Origin: Haliotis asinina | Lineage: Eukaryota > Mollusca > Gastropoda > Lepetellida > Haliotidae | Direction of reading: 5' to 3' | Assembly: GCF_037392515.1 (NCBI RefSeq) | Contig: NW_027133922.1 | Coordinates: 1-64,000, forward strand | DNA: 64,000 nt | Shown here: positions 38,421 to 48,800 of the stretch, in pieces | Position numbering within the stretch: the stretch's first letter is position 1 | Layout: each line of letters begins with the position of its first letter | Made by a program: the position numbers and the translations under genes | The notes under the pieces: generated by a model | Database searches by the model: none | Told to the model about the DNA's origin: nothing | What the model saw: the letters and a program-made list of their open reading frames with translations, nothing else

Positions 38421-41400
38421 ATGTGTAGTATAGCAAGTATAAATTGTGCTGGTATCAGGGGAGGGACTAGAAGGCGTGTGTTATGTGAGGAATGGAAGAG
38501 AATGAATGTGGATATTTTATTTCTGCAAGAATGTCATGTTGCTTGTGTGAAAGAAGGAGAGACTGTAGAAAGACTGTTTGAATGTAAGGCCTTCTGGAGT
38601 TTTGGTACGGGAAACGCACGTGGGGTTGGTATTTTATTATCTGGTAAATTGAATTATAAAATTGTTCATTTTTATTACGACTTTGATGGCAGGCTCTTTG
38701 TTTTAGATATTGATATTGGTAGTCATTGTTATAGATTTATAAATATTTATGCTCCAAACCATTACTCAGATAGAAGGGATTTCTTGTTATCATTGGAAAA
38801 TCATTTTGTTACTCGCCGCCATGTTGTGCTTGGGGGAGATTTTAATTTTGTTTTATCAACCACTTTAGATAAAGTTGGGGGGAATCCAAATTGTGGTACT
38901 GCAGGGGCAACGATTTTGAAACGTTTTTTAAATTCCTATAAATTAACGGACCCTTTCCGGGCATTACATAAGAATAAAGTCAAAACGACATGGCGAGGTG
39001 GAAATGTTAGCTGCCGGCTAGATAGATTTTATATCTCTGCTCCATTATTACCGGTTGTTAAAAGTTGTGATGTGCAACCATGTTCCATTTCTGACCACGA
39101 TTATTGTGTTCTGGAGTTGGAGGTTGTTGATTGCATCTCTGTAGGACCTGGTTATTGTAAATTCAATAATTCTTTACTTAAAGACAAATCGTTTATATTG
39201 GAATTTCAAAAGTTTTGGGAATCTTTACATGTTCAGGCGGATTTGTCTCTTTCGGATTGGGATAGCCTTAAGGCTCAAATTAAGACTTTTGTTTTGGCTT
39301 ATGGGAGAAAGGTAGCTGCCAATAAAAGAGGTATTTTACAGCAGCTTCAAAGGCGATACAGAGATCTGATAGCTGCAGAAGGTCAGAGACCTGGCGAGTA
39401 TGCAGAACAGTTAAAAGCAATCAAGTCACAACTTTATGATTTTCATTATGATAGGGTACAGGGAAGTGCAATCCGCTCCAGAGTGCAGGTTTTGGAAAAT
39501 AATGAGAAACCATCAAAACAATTTTTACAGACTGAATTTCAACGCTCTGGAGATAAAACCATTCATATTTTGGAGAATGGTTCTGAAACTTATGATAAAA
39601 ATGATACTATTCGGAACTATTGCAGGGAGTTTTACCAAAATTTATACACCCCTGAGGAAATTGATGATTTTTATTGTTCCGAATTCCTTGAGGATTTGCC
39701 TTTCTTGGATAGGGCCTCGGCTGATAGCATAGAGGGAGCTGTGACAAAAGAGGAGATTTTACTAGCGCTTCGCGGGATGGATAATAATAAAGCCCCTGGG
39801 TTGGATGGTTTAAGTAAGGAGTTTTATCTCAAGTTTTGGCCTTTATTACAAGATGTATTATTACATATTTATAATTTGTCAATACAATTGGGTACTCTTA
39901 GTGATTCTCAGAAATTAGGTTGTATTTCTTTGTTATGTAAGGACCCCAAAGCTCCTCAGTTGTTACGTAACTGGCGCCCTATCAGCCTCTTAAATGTAGA
40001 TTATAAAATATTGTCTAGGGTTGTACAAAACCGGTTGTCATCAGTCATTGCTGAGATTGTGCACCCTGATCAGACATGTTCAATCAGGGGCAGATCTATA
40101 GCGGACAACATACATCTTCTACGCAATGTAGTTGATTATGTGGAGCAAAAAGGAGATTCTGTGGCCTTTGTTTGCCTTGATCAGGAGAAGGCTTTTGATC
40201 GGGTAAATCATGATTTCATGTTCAGGGCCCTACATCAGTATGGGTTTGGTCCAGAGTTTATTAACCTGGTCAGCCTGTTATATTACAACGTTAGTAGTAC
40301 CGTGTTAGTAAACGGTTTTTTTTCGGACAAATTCCCTGTGAGGAGGGGGGTCAGGCAAGGCTGTAGCCTAAGCCCCTTGTTGTATGTTTTAGTTTTCGAA
40401 CCTTTTGCTATTAAAGTAAGGAGTGACAAGTTAATCAAGGGCATTAAAATTCCCGGTGTTAACGAAGAAGCCAAAATATCAGCTTATGCTGATGATGGGA
40501 CTGGTATATGTGCGAATGAGATGAGTGTTAGACGGTTGCTTCAAGTGAGTGAGTGGTATGGTAGAGGTACTGGTGCCCGTCTCAACATGGCCAAAACAAA
40601 GGCCATATCTTTCGGGAAATGGCGTTCTTCGGCCGACCATCCTTTCGGTATATCATGGCCCGATTCTTGCAAAATTTTGGGGGTTGTTTTTGGTAGTAAT
40701 GTCACTCCTGATGATAACTGGAATAAAATTTTAACAAAATTCCACGGGGTTCTAAATTTTAACTTTAAAGATAGGTTCTTATCCATATATGGTAAGTCCA
40801 CTATTTGCAATGTCATGGCCATGTCGAAGTTGTGGTATGTTGCAGCTGTATTGCACATGCCCAAACACTTTGTCGATATTTTCACACGAGTAGCATTTGA
40901 TTTTTTCTGGGAATCCCATCATTTTGAGCCTTTAGCTAGAAGTATTCTATATAATGATAAGGAGTTTGGAGGTGTTAATTTTCCCCATATACCAACACGC
41001 CTTCATGCTTTACGTTTGTATCATTTACATAAAATTATTAATAATAGTCAGTGTAAATATGCATGTTTTGCCTTGTATTGGATAGGGTTTTCTCTCAAAG
41101 AAATTAATTCTGATTTTGCTTCCAATTTATTACCTCATTCTGACTACATACCGCCATATTATAAAAAGATTTTAGAATCTTATCGATATTTTAAGTCACT
41201 GTACCCTAATTATAATTGGTTTCAACCTGTTAAAAGTGGTGTATTTTACCAAATGTTAATTACTCATACATGTACAGAGCCTGTCATCTTCAAACACTTT
41301 CCGGATGTGCTTTTTAAGCCTGCTTTTCTACTACTATGCGACTCGTTTCTTGACCCCGTACTGAAAAATTTCTCATGGCGTCTCCTTCATGACATTATCC

Positions 41401-41867
41401 CAACTAATTATACACTTTATTGCAGACGTCATTCTTTAATTAAAACATGTACTTTTTGTAACGAAACTGAGTCTGTTGAGCACTTATTCTTTAATTGTAA
41501 CATGGTTTCTTCTCTTTGGAGTATTGTCAGTAAATGGGTTTTGGATCTATCGTTTGGCTTAATTGATTTAAATGCTAGTAAGATTCGATTTAATCAGTTG
41601 TTTTTTTGTCATTGTAATTATCGGAAATGTGTCATTGTATACCTGGTGTGTTTGGCTAAACATCAGATTTGGCGTGATAGGTGTAATTTCAAAAATGGTA
41701 GGAAAGGGGTGACTAAGGAAAGTATGGTTGCCCGGTTTTTGGAAAGATTACGTTTTCGAATTGTTGTAGACAAAGCCCGTTTACCTGACACTTTATTTGA
41801 TAAGTACTGGGTGCAATGTAAATTGTTTTGCACCACTAATAATAACAAGGTGGAATTTACTTTTTAA
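38421..41867 (+). CDS. LINE ORF2: APE endonuclease-reverse transcriptase
   Basis: 1148 codons without interruption. Residues 1-235 form an apurinic/apyrimidinic-like endonuclease that nicks the target: SINCAG (N8), LQECH (E37), INIYAPN (Y110), GGDFNF (D140, N142), RLDRFY (about 199-204) and SDHD (about 224-227). A linker with GPGYCKFNNSLL (242-253) follows; relatives usually have Trp where this has Cys246. The reverse transcriptase spans about 440-735: NNKAPGLDGL, NWRPISLLN, the first catalytic Asp in CLDQEKAFDRV (D587), RRGVRQGCSLSPLL and the active-site AYADDG (D691, D692). A CX2CX7HX4C zinc motif lies at 1010-1026. No RNase H domain is seen. ATG 38421 is chosen because the endonuclease motif starts seven residues later. 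All catalytic residues I can identify are present, so the enzyme may be active if expressed. Confidence 0.95.
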   Translation: MCSIASINCAGIRGGTRRRVLCEEWKRMNVDILFLQECHVACVKEGETVERLFECKAFWSFGTGNARGVGILLSGKLNYKIVHFYYDFDGRLFVLDIDIGSHCYRFINIYAPNHYSDRRDFLLSLENHFVTRRHVVLGGDFNFVLSTTLDKVGGNPNCGTAGATILKRFLNSYKLTDPFRALHKNKVKTTWRGGNVSCRLDRFYISAPLLPVVKSCDVQPCSISDHDYCVLELEVVDCISVGPGYCKFNNSLLKDKSFILEFQKFWESLHVQADLSLSDWDSLKAQIKTFVLAYGRKVAANKRGILQQLQRRYRDLIAAEGQRPGEYAEQLKAIKSQLYDFHYDRVQGSAIRSRVQVLENNEKPSKQFLQTEFQRSGDKTIHILENGSETYDKNDTIRNYCREFYQNLYTPEEIDDFYCSEFLEDLPFLDRASADSIEGAVTKEEILLALRGMDNNKAPGLDGLSKEFYLKFWPLLQDVLLHIYNLSIQLGTLSDSQKLGCISLLCKDPKAPQLLRNWRPISLLNVDYKILSRVVQNRLSSVIAEIVHPDQTCSIRGRSIADNIHLLRNVVDYVEQKGDSVAFVCLDQEKAFDRVNHDFMFRALHQYGFGPEFINLVSLLYYNVSSTVLVNGFFSDKFPVRRGVRQGCSLSPLLYVLVFEPFAIKVRSDKLIKGIKIPGVNEEAKISAYADDGTGICANEMSVRRLLQVSEWYGRGTGARLNMAKTKAISFGKWRSSADHPFGISWPDSCKILGVVFGSNVTPDDNWNKILTKFHGVLNFNFKDRFLSIYGKSTICNVMAMSKLWYVAAVLHMPKHFVDIFTRVAFDFFWESHHFEPLARSILYNDKEFGGVNFPHIPTRLHALRLYHLHKIINNSQCKYACFALYWIGFSLKEINSDFASNLLPHSDYIPPYYKKILESYRYFKSLYPNYNWFQPVKSGVFYQMLITHTCTEPVIFKHFPDVLFKPAFLLLCDSFLDPVLKNFSWRLLHDIIPTNYTLYCRRHSLIKTCTFCNETESVEHLFFNCNMVSSLWSIVSKWVLDLSFGLIDLNASKIRFNQLFFCHCNYRKCVIVYLVCLAKHQIWRDRCNFKNGRKGVTKESMVARFLERLRFRIVVDKARLPDTLFDKYWVQCKLFCTTNNNKVEFTF

Positions 41868-42219
41868 TATGTAAATGTTTGATATACTATGTTTCTCAAT
41901 GTCCATTTAATTCTACATCTATATAACATGTATATGTAAATATAAATTATAAGTACTTTCCACCTTTAGTTTTGTATATGTCCCTCAGTTGAAATAGTCT
42001 GCCATCCCATGTATAAAGTTTTATTTTATGGTATGACTATTAGGACCCAGACACCTTTTCTTTTAATCATCATCTCTGTATACCATCAACATTTTCATTT
42101 AATGTATACTGCTGTATAGACTCATGTCCATTCCTATCCTCAAGGTGTCTGGGGAGTATTGTTCTTAGGCCCATTTAATGTAAATAAACTTTATTAAAAA
42201 CAAAAAAAAAAAAAAAAAA
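41868..42219 (+). other. LINE 3' UTR and poly(A) tail
   Basis: 352 bp, AT-rich. It holds a perfect 12-bp inverted repeat, CCCAGACACCTT (42046-42057) and AAGGTGTCTGGG (42142-42153), that could form a stem around an 88-nt or smaller structured loop. The polyadenylation hexamer AATAAA lies at 42183-42188 and is followed by 18 A. In stringent LINEs the reverse transcriptase recognises a 3' UTR stem; whether this element does so is unknown. Confidence 0.8.
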
Positions 42220-42350
42220 CAAGGCTGTGGGCCCGGGGCGAGACCTTTCCATTGCACCTCGGTTTGGTTGACCCCTGCGATCGTCCCAAATGTGGACGAC
42301 TCGGGTGCGCAATTTATAAGTGTGGGGGACTGCGTTCGCGCTCTCCCCTT
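42220..42350 (+). pseudogene. 5'-truncated U1 snRNA, copy 60
   Basis: U1 sequence resumes directly after the LINE poly(A) at RNA nucleotide 34, inside loop I. It lacks the first 33 nt, including the whole 5' splice-site recognition end and the 5' strand of stem-loop I. The upstream PSE and E-box are replaced by LINE 3' UTR. Stem-loops II-IV, the Sm site and the 3' box remain. It should be dead as a U1 gene, although LINE read-through could carry this fragment. Confidence 0.95.
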
Positions 42351-42406
42351 GAAAATCAACCCCAAAAATAGATATTTTCAGTTGACACTTCCCCCACTTC
42401 CAAATC
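42220..42406 (+). repeat. Right flank of the 187-bp direct repeat around the LINE
   Basis: Identical by eye to 36906-37092. It begins with CAAGGCTGTGGG directly after the 18-A tail and contains the truncated U1 copy 60 with its 3' box. The base before the repeat is A (tail) here and G in the intact array, so the junction is defined to the base. Confidence 0.85.
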
Positions 42407-42821
42407 ACTTGAAGATGATTGTTTTCCCGTGTGTGTATGTGCAAACTATGTGTTTTTAATGCGCATGTGTTAATCTGTTTGCTGTGGCAAAAGTATATGT
42501 TTAAAGCAAGTCTGAGTTTGATGTATTTCAGATGGGATCGCTTTGTCAGCCAGTTGTTGTGTTTGGACTGTCAAGTTGTCTCCCCTGCGTCCCGGATCAG
42601 AGATGCACGTGCATGCAGTCTAAATGGAAATAAATCCGTCTGTGTGTGTTTTTATCTATCAGTAATTTTTTCACAAAGTGAAGGTACTAATGGACTGTTC
42701 TGTACAATAAACTGTACGAACAATTAACCTGCCATGAAATATATGTGAAGCGTTGATGATGTGACACCTGAATAGGGCAACGCCAGGGTGATGTAAGTGA
42801 AAACTGGAACCTGTCCCAAGC

Positions 42822-45800
42822 ATACTTACCTGGCACAGGCTTTACAGTGATCCGCAAGGCTGTGGGCCCGGGGCGAGACCTTTCCATTGCACCTCGGTTT
42901 GGTTGACCCCTGCGATCGTCCCAAATGTGGACGACTCGGGTGCGCAATTTATAAGTGTGGGGGACTGCGTTCGCGCTCTCCCCTTGAAAATCAACCCCAA
43001 AAATAGATATTTTCAGTTGACACTTCCCCCACTTCCAAATCACTTGAAGATGATTGTTTTCCCGTGTGTGTATGTGCAAACTATGTGTTTTTAATGCGCA
43101 TGTGTTAATCTGTTTGCTGTGGCAAAAGTATATGTTTAAAGCAAGTCTGAGTTTGATGTATTTCAGATGGGATCGCTTTGTCAGCCAGTTGTTGTGTTTG
43201 GACTGTCAAGTTGTCTCCCCTGCGTCCCGGATCAGAGATGCACGTGCATGCAGTCTAAATGGAAATAAATCCGTCTGTGTGTGTTTTTATCTATCAGTAA
43301 TTTTTTCACAAAGTGAAGGTACTAATGGACTGTTCTGTACAATAAACTGTACGAACAATTAACCTGCCATGAAATATATGTGAAGCGTTGATGATGTGAC
43401 ACCTGAATAGGGCAACGCCAGGGTGATGTAAGTGAAAACTGGAACCTGTCCCAAGCATACTTACCTGGCACAGGCTTTACAGTGATCCGCAAGGCTGTGG
43501 GCCCGGGGCGAGACCTTTCCATTGCACCTCGGTTTGGTTGACCCCTGCGATCGTCCCAAATGTGGACGACTCGGGTGCGCAATTTATAAGTGTGGGGGAC
43601 TGCGTTCGCGCTCTCCCCTTGAAAATCAACCCCAAAAATAGATATTTTCAGTTGACACTTCCCCCACTTCCAAATCACTTGAAGATGATTGTTTTCCCGT
43701 GTGTGTATGTGCAAACTATGTGTTTTTAATGCGCATGTGTTAATCTGTTTGCTGTGGCAAAAGTATATGTTTAAAGCAAGTCTGAGTTTGATGTATTTCA
43801 GATGGGATCGCTTTGTCAGCCAGTTGTTGTGTTTGGACTGTCAAGTTGTCTCCCCTGCGTCCCGGATCAGAGATGCACGTGCATGCAGTCTAAATGGAAA
43901 TAAATCCGTCTGTGTGTGTTTTTATCTATCAGTAATTTTTTCACAAAGTGAAGGTACTAATGGACTGTTCTGTACAATAAACTGTACGAACAATTAACCT
44001 GCCATGAAATATATGTGAAGCGTTGATGATGTGACACCTGAATAGGGCAACGCCAGGGTGATGTAAGTGAAAACTGGAACCTGTCCCAAGCATACTTACC
44101 TGGCACAGGCTTTACAGTGATCCGCAAGGCTGTGGGCCCGGGGCGAGACCTTTCCATTGCACCTCGGTTTGGTTGACCCCTGCGATCGTCCCAAATGTGG
44201 ACGACTCGGGTGCGCAATTTATAAGTGTGGGGGACTGCGTTCGCGCTCTCCCCTTGAAAATCAACCCCAAAAATAGATATTTTCAGTTGACACTTCCCCC
44301 ACTTCCAAATCACTTGAAGATGATTGTTTTCCCGTGTGTGTATGTGCAAACTATGTGTTTTTAATGCGCATGTGTTAATCTGTTTGCTGTGGCAAAAGTA
44401 TATGTTTAAAGCAAGTCTGAGTTTGATGTATTTCAGATGGGATCGCTTTGTCAGCCAGTTGTTGTGTTTGGACTGTCAAGTTGTCTCCCCTGCGTCCCGG
44501 ATCAGAGATGCACGTGCATGCAGTCTAAATGGAAATAAATCCGTCTGTGTGTGTTTTTATCTATCAGTAATTTTTTCACAAAGTGAAGGTACTAATGGAC
44601 TGTTCTGTACAATAAACTGTACGAACAATTAACCTGCCATGAAATATATGTGAAGCGTTGATGATGTGACACCTGAATAGGGCAACGCCAGGGTGATGTA
44701 AGTGAAAACTGGAACCTGTCCCAAGCATACTTACCTGGCACAGGCTTTACAGTGATCCGCAAGGCTGTGGGCCCGGGGCGAGACCTTTCCATTGCACCTC
44801 GGTTTGGTTGACCCCTGCGATCGTCCCAAATGTGGACGACTCGGGTGCGCAATTTATAAGTGTGGGGGACTGCGTTCGCGCTCTCCCCTTGAAAATCAAC
44901 CCCAAAAATAGATATTTTCAGTTGACACTTCCCCCACTTCCAAATCACTTGAAGATGATTGTTTTCCCGTGTGTGTATGTGCAAACTATGTGTTTTTAAT
45001 GCGCATGTGTTAATCTGTTTGCTGTGGCAAAAGTATATGTTTAAAGCAAGTCTGAGTTTGATGTATTTCAGATGGGATCGCTTTGTCAGCCAGTTGTTGT
45101 GTTTGGACTGTCAAGTTGTCTCCCCTGCGTCCCGGATCAGAGATGCACGTGCATGCAGTCTAAATGGAAATAAATCCGTCTGTGTGTGTTTTTATCTATC
45201 AGTAATTTTTTCACAAAGTGAAGGTACTAATGGACTGTTCTGTACAATAAACTGTACGAACAATTAACCTGCCATGAAATATATGTGAAGCGTTGATGAT
45301 GTGACACCTGAATAGGGCAACGCCAGGGTGATGTAAGTGAAAACTGGAACCTGTCCCAAGCATACTTACCTGGCACAGGCTTTACAGTGATCCGCAAGGC
45401 TGTGGGCCCGGGGCGAGACCTTTCCATTGCACCTCGGTTTGGTTGACCCCTGCGATCGTCCCAAATGTGGACGACTCGGGTGCGCAATTTATAAGTGTGG
45501 GGGACTGCGTTCGCGCTCTCCCCTTGAAAATCAACCCCAAAAATAGATATTTTCAGTTGACACTTCCCCCACTTCCAAATCACTTGAAGATGATTGTTTT
45601 CCCGTGTGTGTATGTGCAAACTATGTGTTTTTAATGCGCATGTGTTAATCTGTTTGCTGTGGCAAAAGTATATGTTTAAAGCAAGTCTGAGTTTGATGTA
45701 TTTCAGATGGGATCGCTTTGTCAGCCAGTTGTTGTGTTTGGACTGTCAAGTTGTCTCCCCTGCGTCCCGGATCAGAGATGCACGTGCATGCAGTCTAAAT

Positions 45801-48800
45801 GGAAATAAATCCGTCTGTGTGTGTTTTTATCTATCAGTAATTTTTTCACAAAGTGAAGGTACTAATGGACTGTTCTGTACAATAAACTGTACGAACAATT
45901 AACCTGCCATGAAATATATGTGAAGCGTTGATGATGTGACACCTGAATAGGGCAACGCCAGGGTGATGTAAGTGAAAACTGGAACCTGTCCCAAGCATAC
46001 TTACCTGGCACAGGCTTTACAGTGATCCGCAAGGCTGTGGGCCCGGGGCGAGACCTTTCCATTGCACCTCGGTTTGGTTGACCCCTGCGATCGTCCCAAA
46101 TGTGGACGACTCGGGTGCGCAATTTATAAGTGTGGGGGACTGCGTTCGCGCTCTCCCCTTGAAAATCAACCCCAAAAATAGATATTTTCAGTTGACACTT
46201 CCCCCACTTCCAAATCACTTGAAGATGATTGTTTTCCCGTGTGTGTATGTGCAAACTATGTGTTTTTAATGCGCATGTGTTAATCTGTTTGCTGTGGCAA
46301 AAGTATATGTTTAAAGCAAGTCTGAGTTTGATGTATTTCAGATGGGATCGCTTTGTCAGCCAGTTGTTGTGTTTGGACTGTCAAGTTGTCTCCCCTGCGT
46401 CCCGGATCAGAGATGCACGTGCATGCAGTCTAAATGGAAATAAATCCGTCTGTGTGTGTTTTTATCTATCAGTAATTTTTTCACAAAGTGAAGGTACTAA
46501 TGGACTGTTCTGTACAATAAACTGTACGAACAATTAACCTGCCATGAAATATATGTGAAGCGTTGATGATGTGACACCTGAATAGGGCAACGCCAGGGTG
46601 ATGTAAGTGAAAACTGGAACCTGTCCCAAGCATACTTACCTGGCACAGGCTTTACAGTGATCCGCAAGGCTGTGGGCCCGGGGCGAGACCTTTCCATTGC
46701 ACCTCGGTTTGGTTGACCCCTGCGATCGTCCCAAATGTGGACGACTCGGGTGCGCAATTTATAAGTGTGGGGGACTGCGTTCGCGCTCTCCCCTTGAAAA
46801 TCAACCCCAAAAATAGATATTTTCAGTTGACACTTCCCCCACTTCCAAATCACTTGAAGATGATTGTTTTCCCGTGTGTGTATGTGCAAACTATGTGTTT
46901 TTAATGCGCATGTGTTAATCTGTTTGCTGTGGCAAAAGTATATGTTTAAAGCAAGTCTGAGTTTGATGTATTTCAGATGGGATCGCTTTGTCAGCCAGTT
47001 GTTGTGTTTGGACTGTCAAGTTGTCTCCCCTGCGTCCCGGATCAGAGATGCACGTGCATGCAGTCTAAATGGAAATAAATCCGTCTGTGTGTGTTTTTAT
47101 CTATCAGTAATTTTTTCACAAAGTGAAGGTACTAATGGACTGTTCTGTACAATAAACTGTACGAACAATTAACCTGCCATGAAATATATGTGAAGCGTTG
47201 ATGATGTGACACCTGAATAGGGCAACGCCAGGGTGATGTAAGTGAAAACTGGAACCTGTCCCAAGCATACTTACCTGGCACAGGCTTTACAGTGATCCGC
47301 AAGGCTGTGGGCCCGGGGCGAGACCTTTCCATTGCACCTCGGTTTGGTTGACCCCTGCGATCGTCCCAAATGTGGACGACTCGGGTGCGCAATTTATAAG
47401 TGTGGGGGACTGCGTTCGCGCTCTCCCCTTGAAAATCAACCCCAAAAATAGATATTTTCAGTTGACACTTCCCCCACTTCCAAATCACTTGAAGATGATT
47501 GTTTTCCCGTGTGTGTATGTGCAAACTATGTGTTTTTAATGCGCATGTGTTAATCTGTTTGCTGTGGCAAAAGTATATGTTTAAAGCAAGTCTGAGTTTG
47601 ATGTATTTCAGATGGGATCGCTTTGTCAGCCAGTTGTTGTGTTTGGACTGTCAAGTTGTCTCCCCTGCGTCCCGGATCAGAGATGCACGTGCATGCAGTC
47701 TAAATGGAAATAAATCCGTCTGTGTGTGTTTTTATCTATCAGTAATTTTTTCACAAAGTGAAGGTACTAATGGACTGTTCTGTACAATAAACTGTACGAA
47801 CAATTAACCTGCCATGAAATATATGTGAAGCGTTGATGATGTGACACCTGAATAGGGCAACGCCAGGGTGATGTAAGTGAAAACTGGAACCTGTCCCAAG
47901 CATACTTACCTGGCACAGGCTTTACAGTGATCCGCAAGGCTGTGGGCCCGGGGCGAGACCTTTCCATTGCACCTCGGTTTGGTTGACCCCTGCGATCGTC
48001 CCAAATGTGGACGACTCGGGTGCGCAATTTATAAGTGTGGGGGACTGCGTTCGCGCTCTCCCCTTGAAAATCAACCCCAAAAATAGATATTTTCAGTTGA
48101 CACTTCCCCCACTTCCAAATCACTTGAAGATGATTGTTTTCCCGTGTGTGTATGTGCAAACTATGTGTTTTTAATGCGCATGTGTTAATCTGTTTGCTGT
48201 GGCAAAAGTATATGTTTAAAGCAAGTCTGAGTTTGATGTATTTCAGATGGGATCGCTTTGTCAGCCAGTTGTTGTGTTTGGACTGTCAAGTTGTCTCCCC
48301 TGCGTCCCGGATCAGAGATGCACGTGCATGCAGTCTAAATGGAAATAAATCCGTCTGTGTGTGTTTTTATCTATCAGTAATTTTTTCACAAAGTGAAGGT
48401 ACTAATGGACTGTTCTGTACAATAAACTGTACGAACAATTAACCTGCCATGAAATATATGTGAAGCGTTGATGATGTGACACCTGAATAGGGCAACGCCA
48501 GGGTGATGTAAGTGAAAACTGGAACCTGTCCCAAGCATACTTACCTGGCACAGGCTTTACAGTGATCCGCAAGGCTGTGGGCCCGGGGCGAGACCTTTCC
48601 ATTGCACCTCGGTTTGGTTGACCCCTGCGATCGTCCCAAATGTGGACGACTCGGGTGCGCAATTTATAAGTGTGGGGGACTGCGTTCGCGCTCTCCCCTT
48701 GAAAATCAACCCCAAAAATAGATATTTTCAGTTGACACTTCCCCCACTTCCAAATCACTTGAAGATGATTGTTTTCCCGTGTGTGTATGTGCAAACTATG

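Larger units (their letters stand above)
37093..42219 (+). mobile_element. Non-LTR retrotransposon (LINE), L1/Tx1-like, 5'-truncated
   Basis: A 5127-bp insertion in the U1 array. It has two reading frames (gag-like with zinc knuckle; endonuclease plus reverse transcriptase), a 3' UTR with AATAAA at 42183-42188, and an 18-A tail at 42202-42219. There are no long terminal repeats. The left edge falls within ORF1, so the element is 5'-truncated, as is common after target-primed reverse transcription. It is flanked by a 187-bp direct repeat of array sequence (36906-37092 and 42220-42406). The open ORF2 and unchanged flanks indicate a recent insertion. Clade assignment rests on motifs such as GPGY-KFN, QTCS-GRSI-DN and the APE-RT-CCHC order, which I associate with Tx1-type L1 relatives. 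Some Tx1-clade families target multicopy RNA genes (for example Keno in U2). Confidence 0.95.

Noticed and set aside
40283-40885. Minus-strand reading frames of 63 and 114 codons inside ORF2
   Set aside because: They are antisense shadows of the reverse transcriptase coding sequence.
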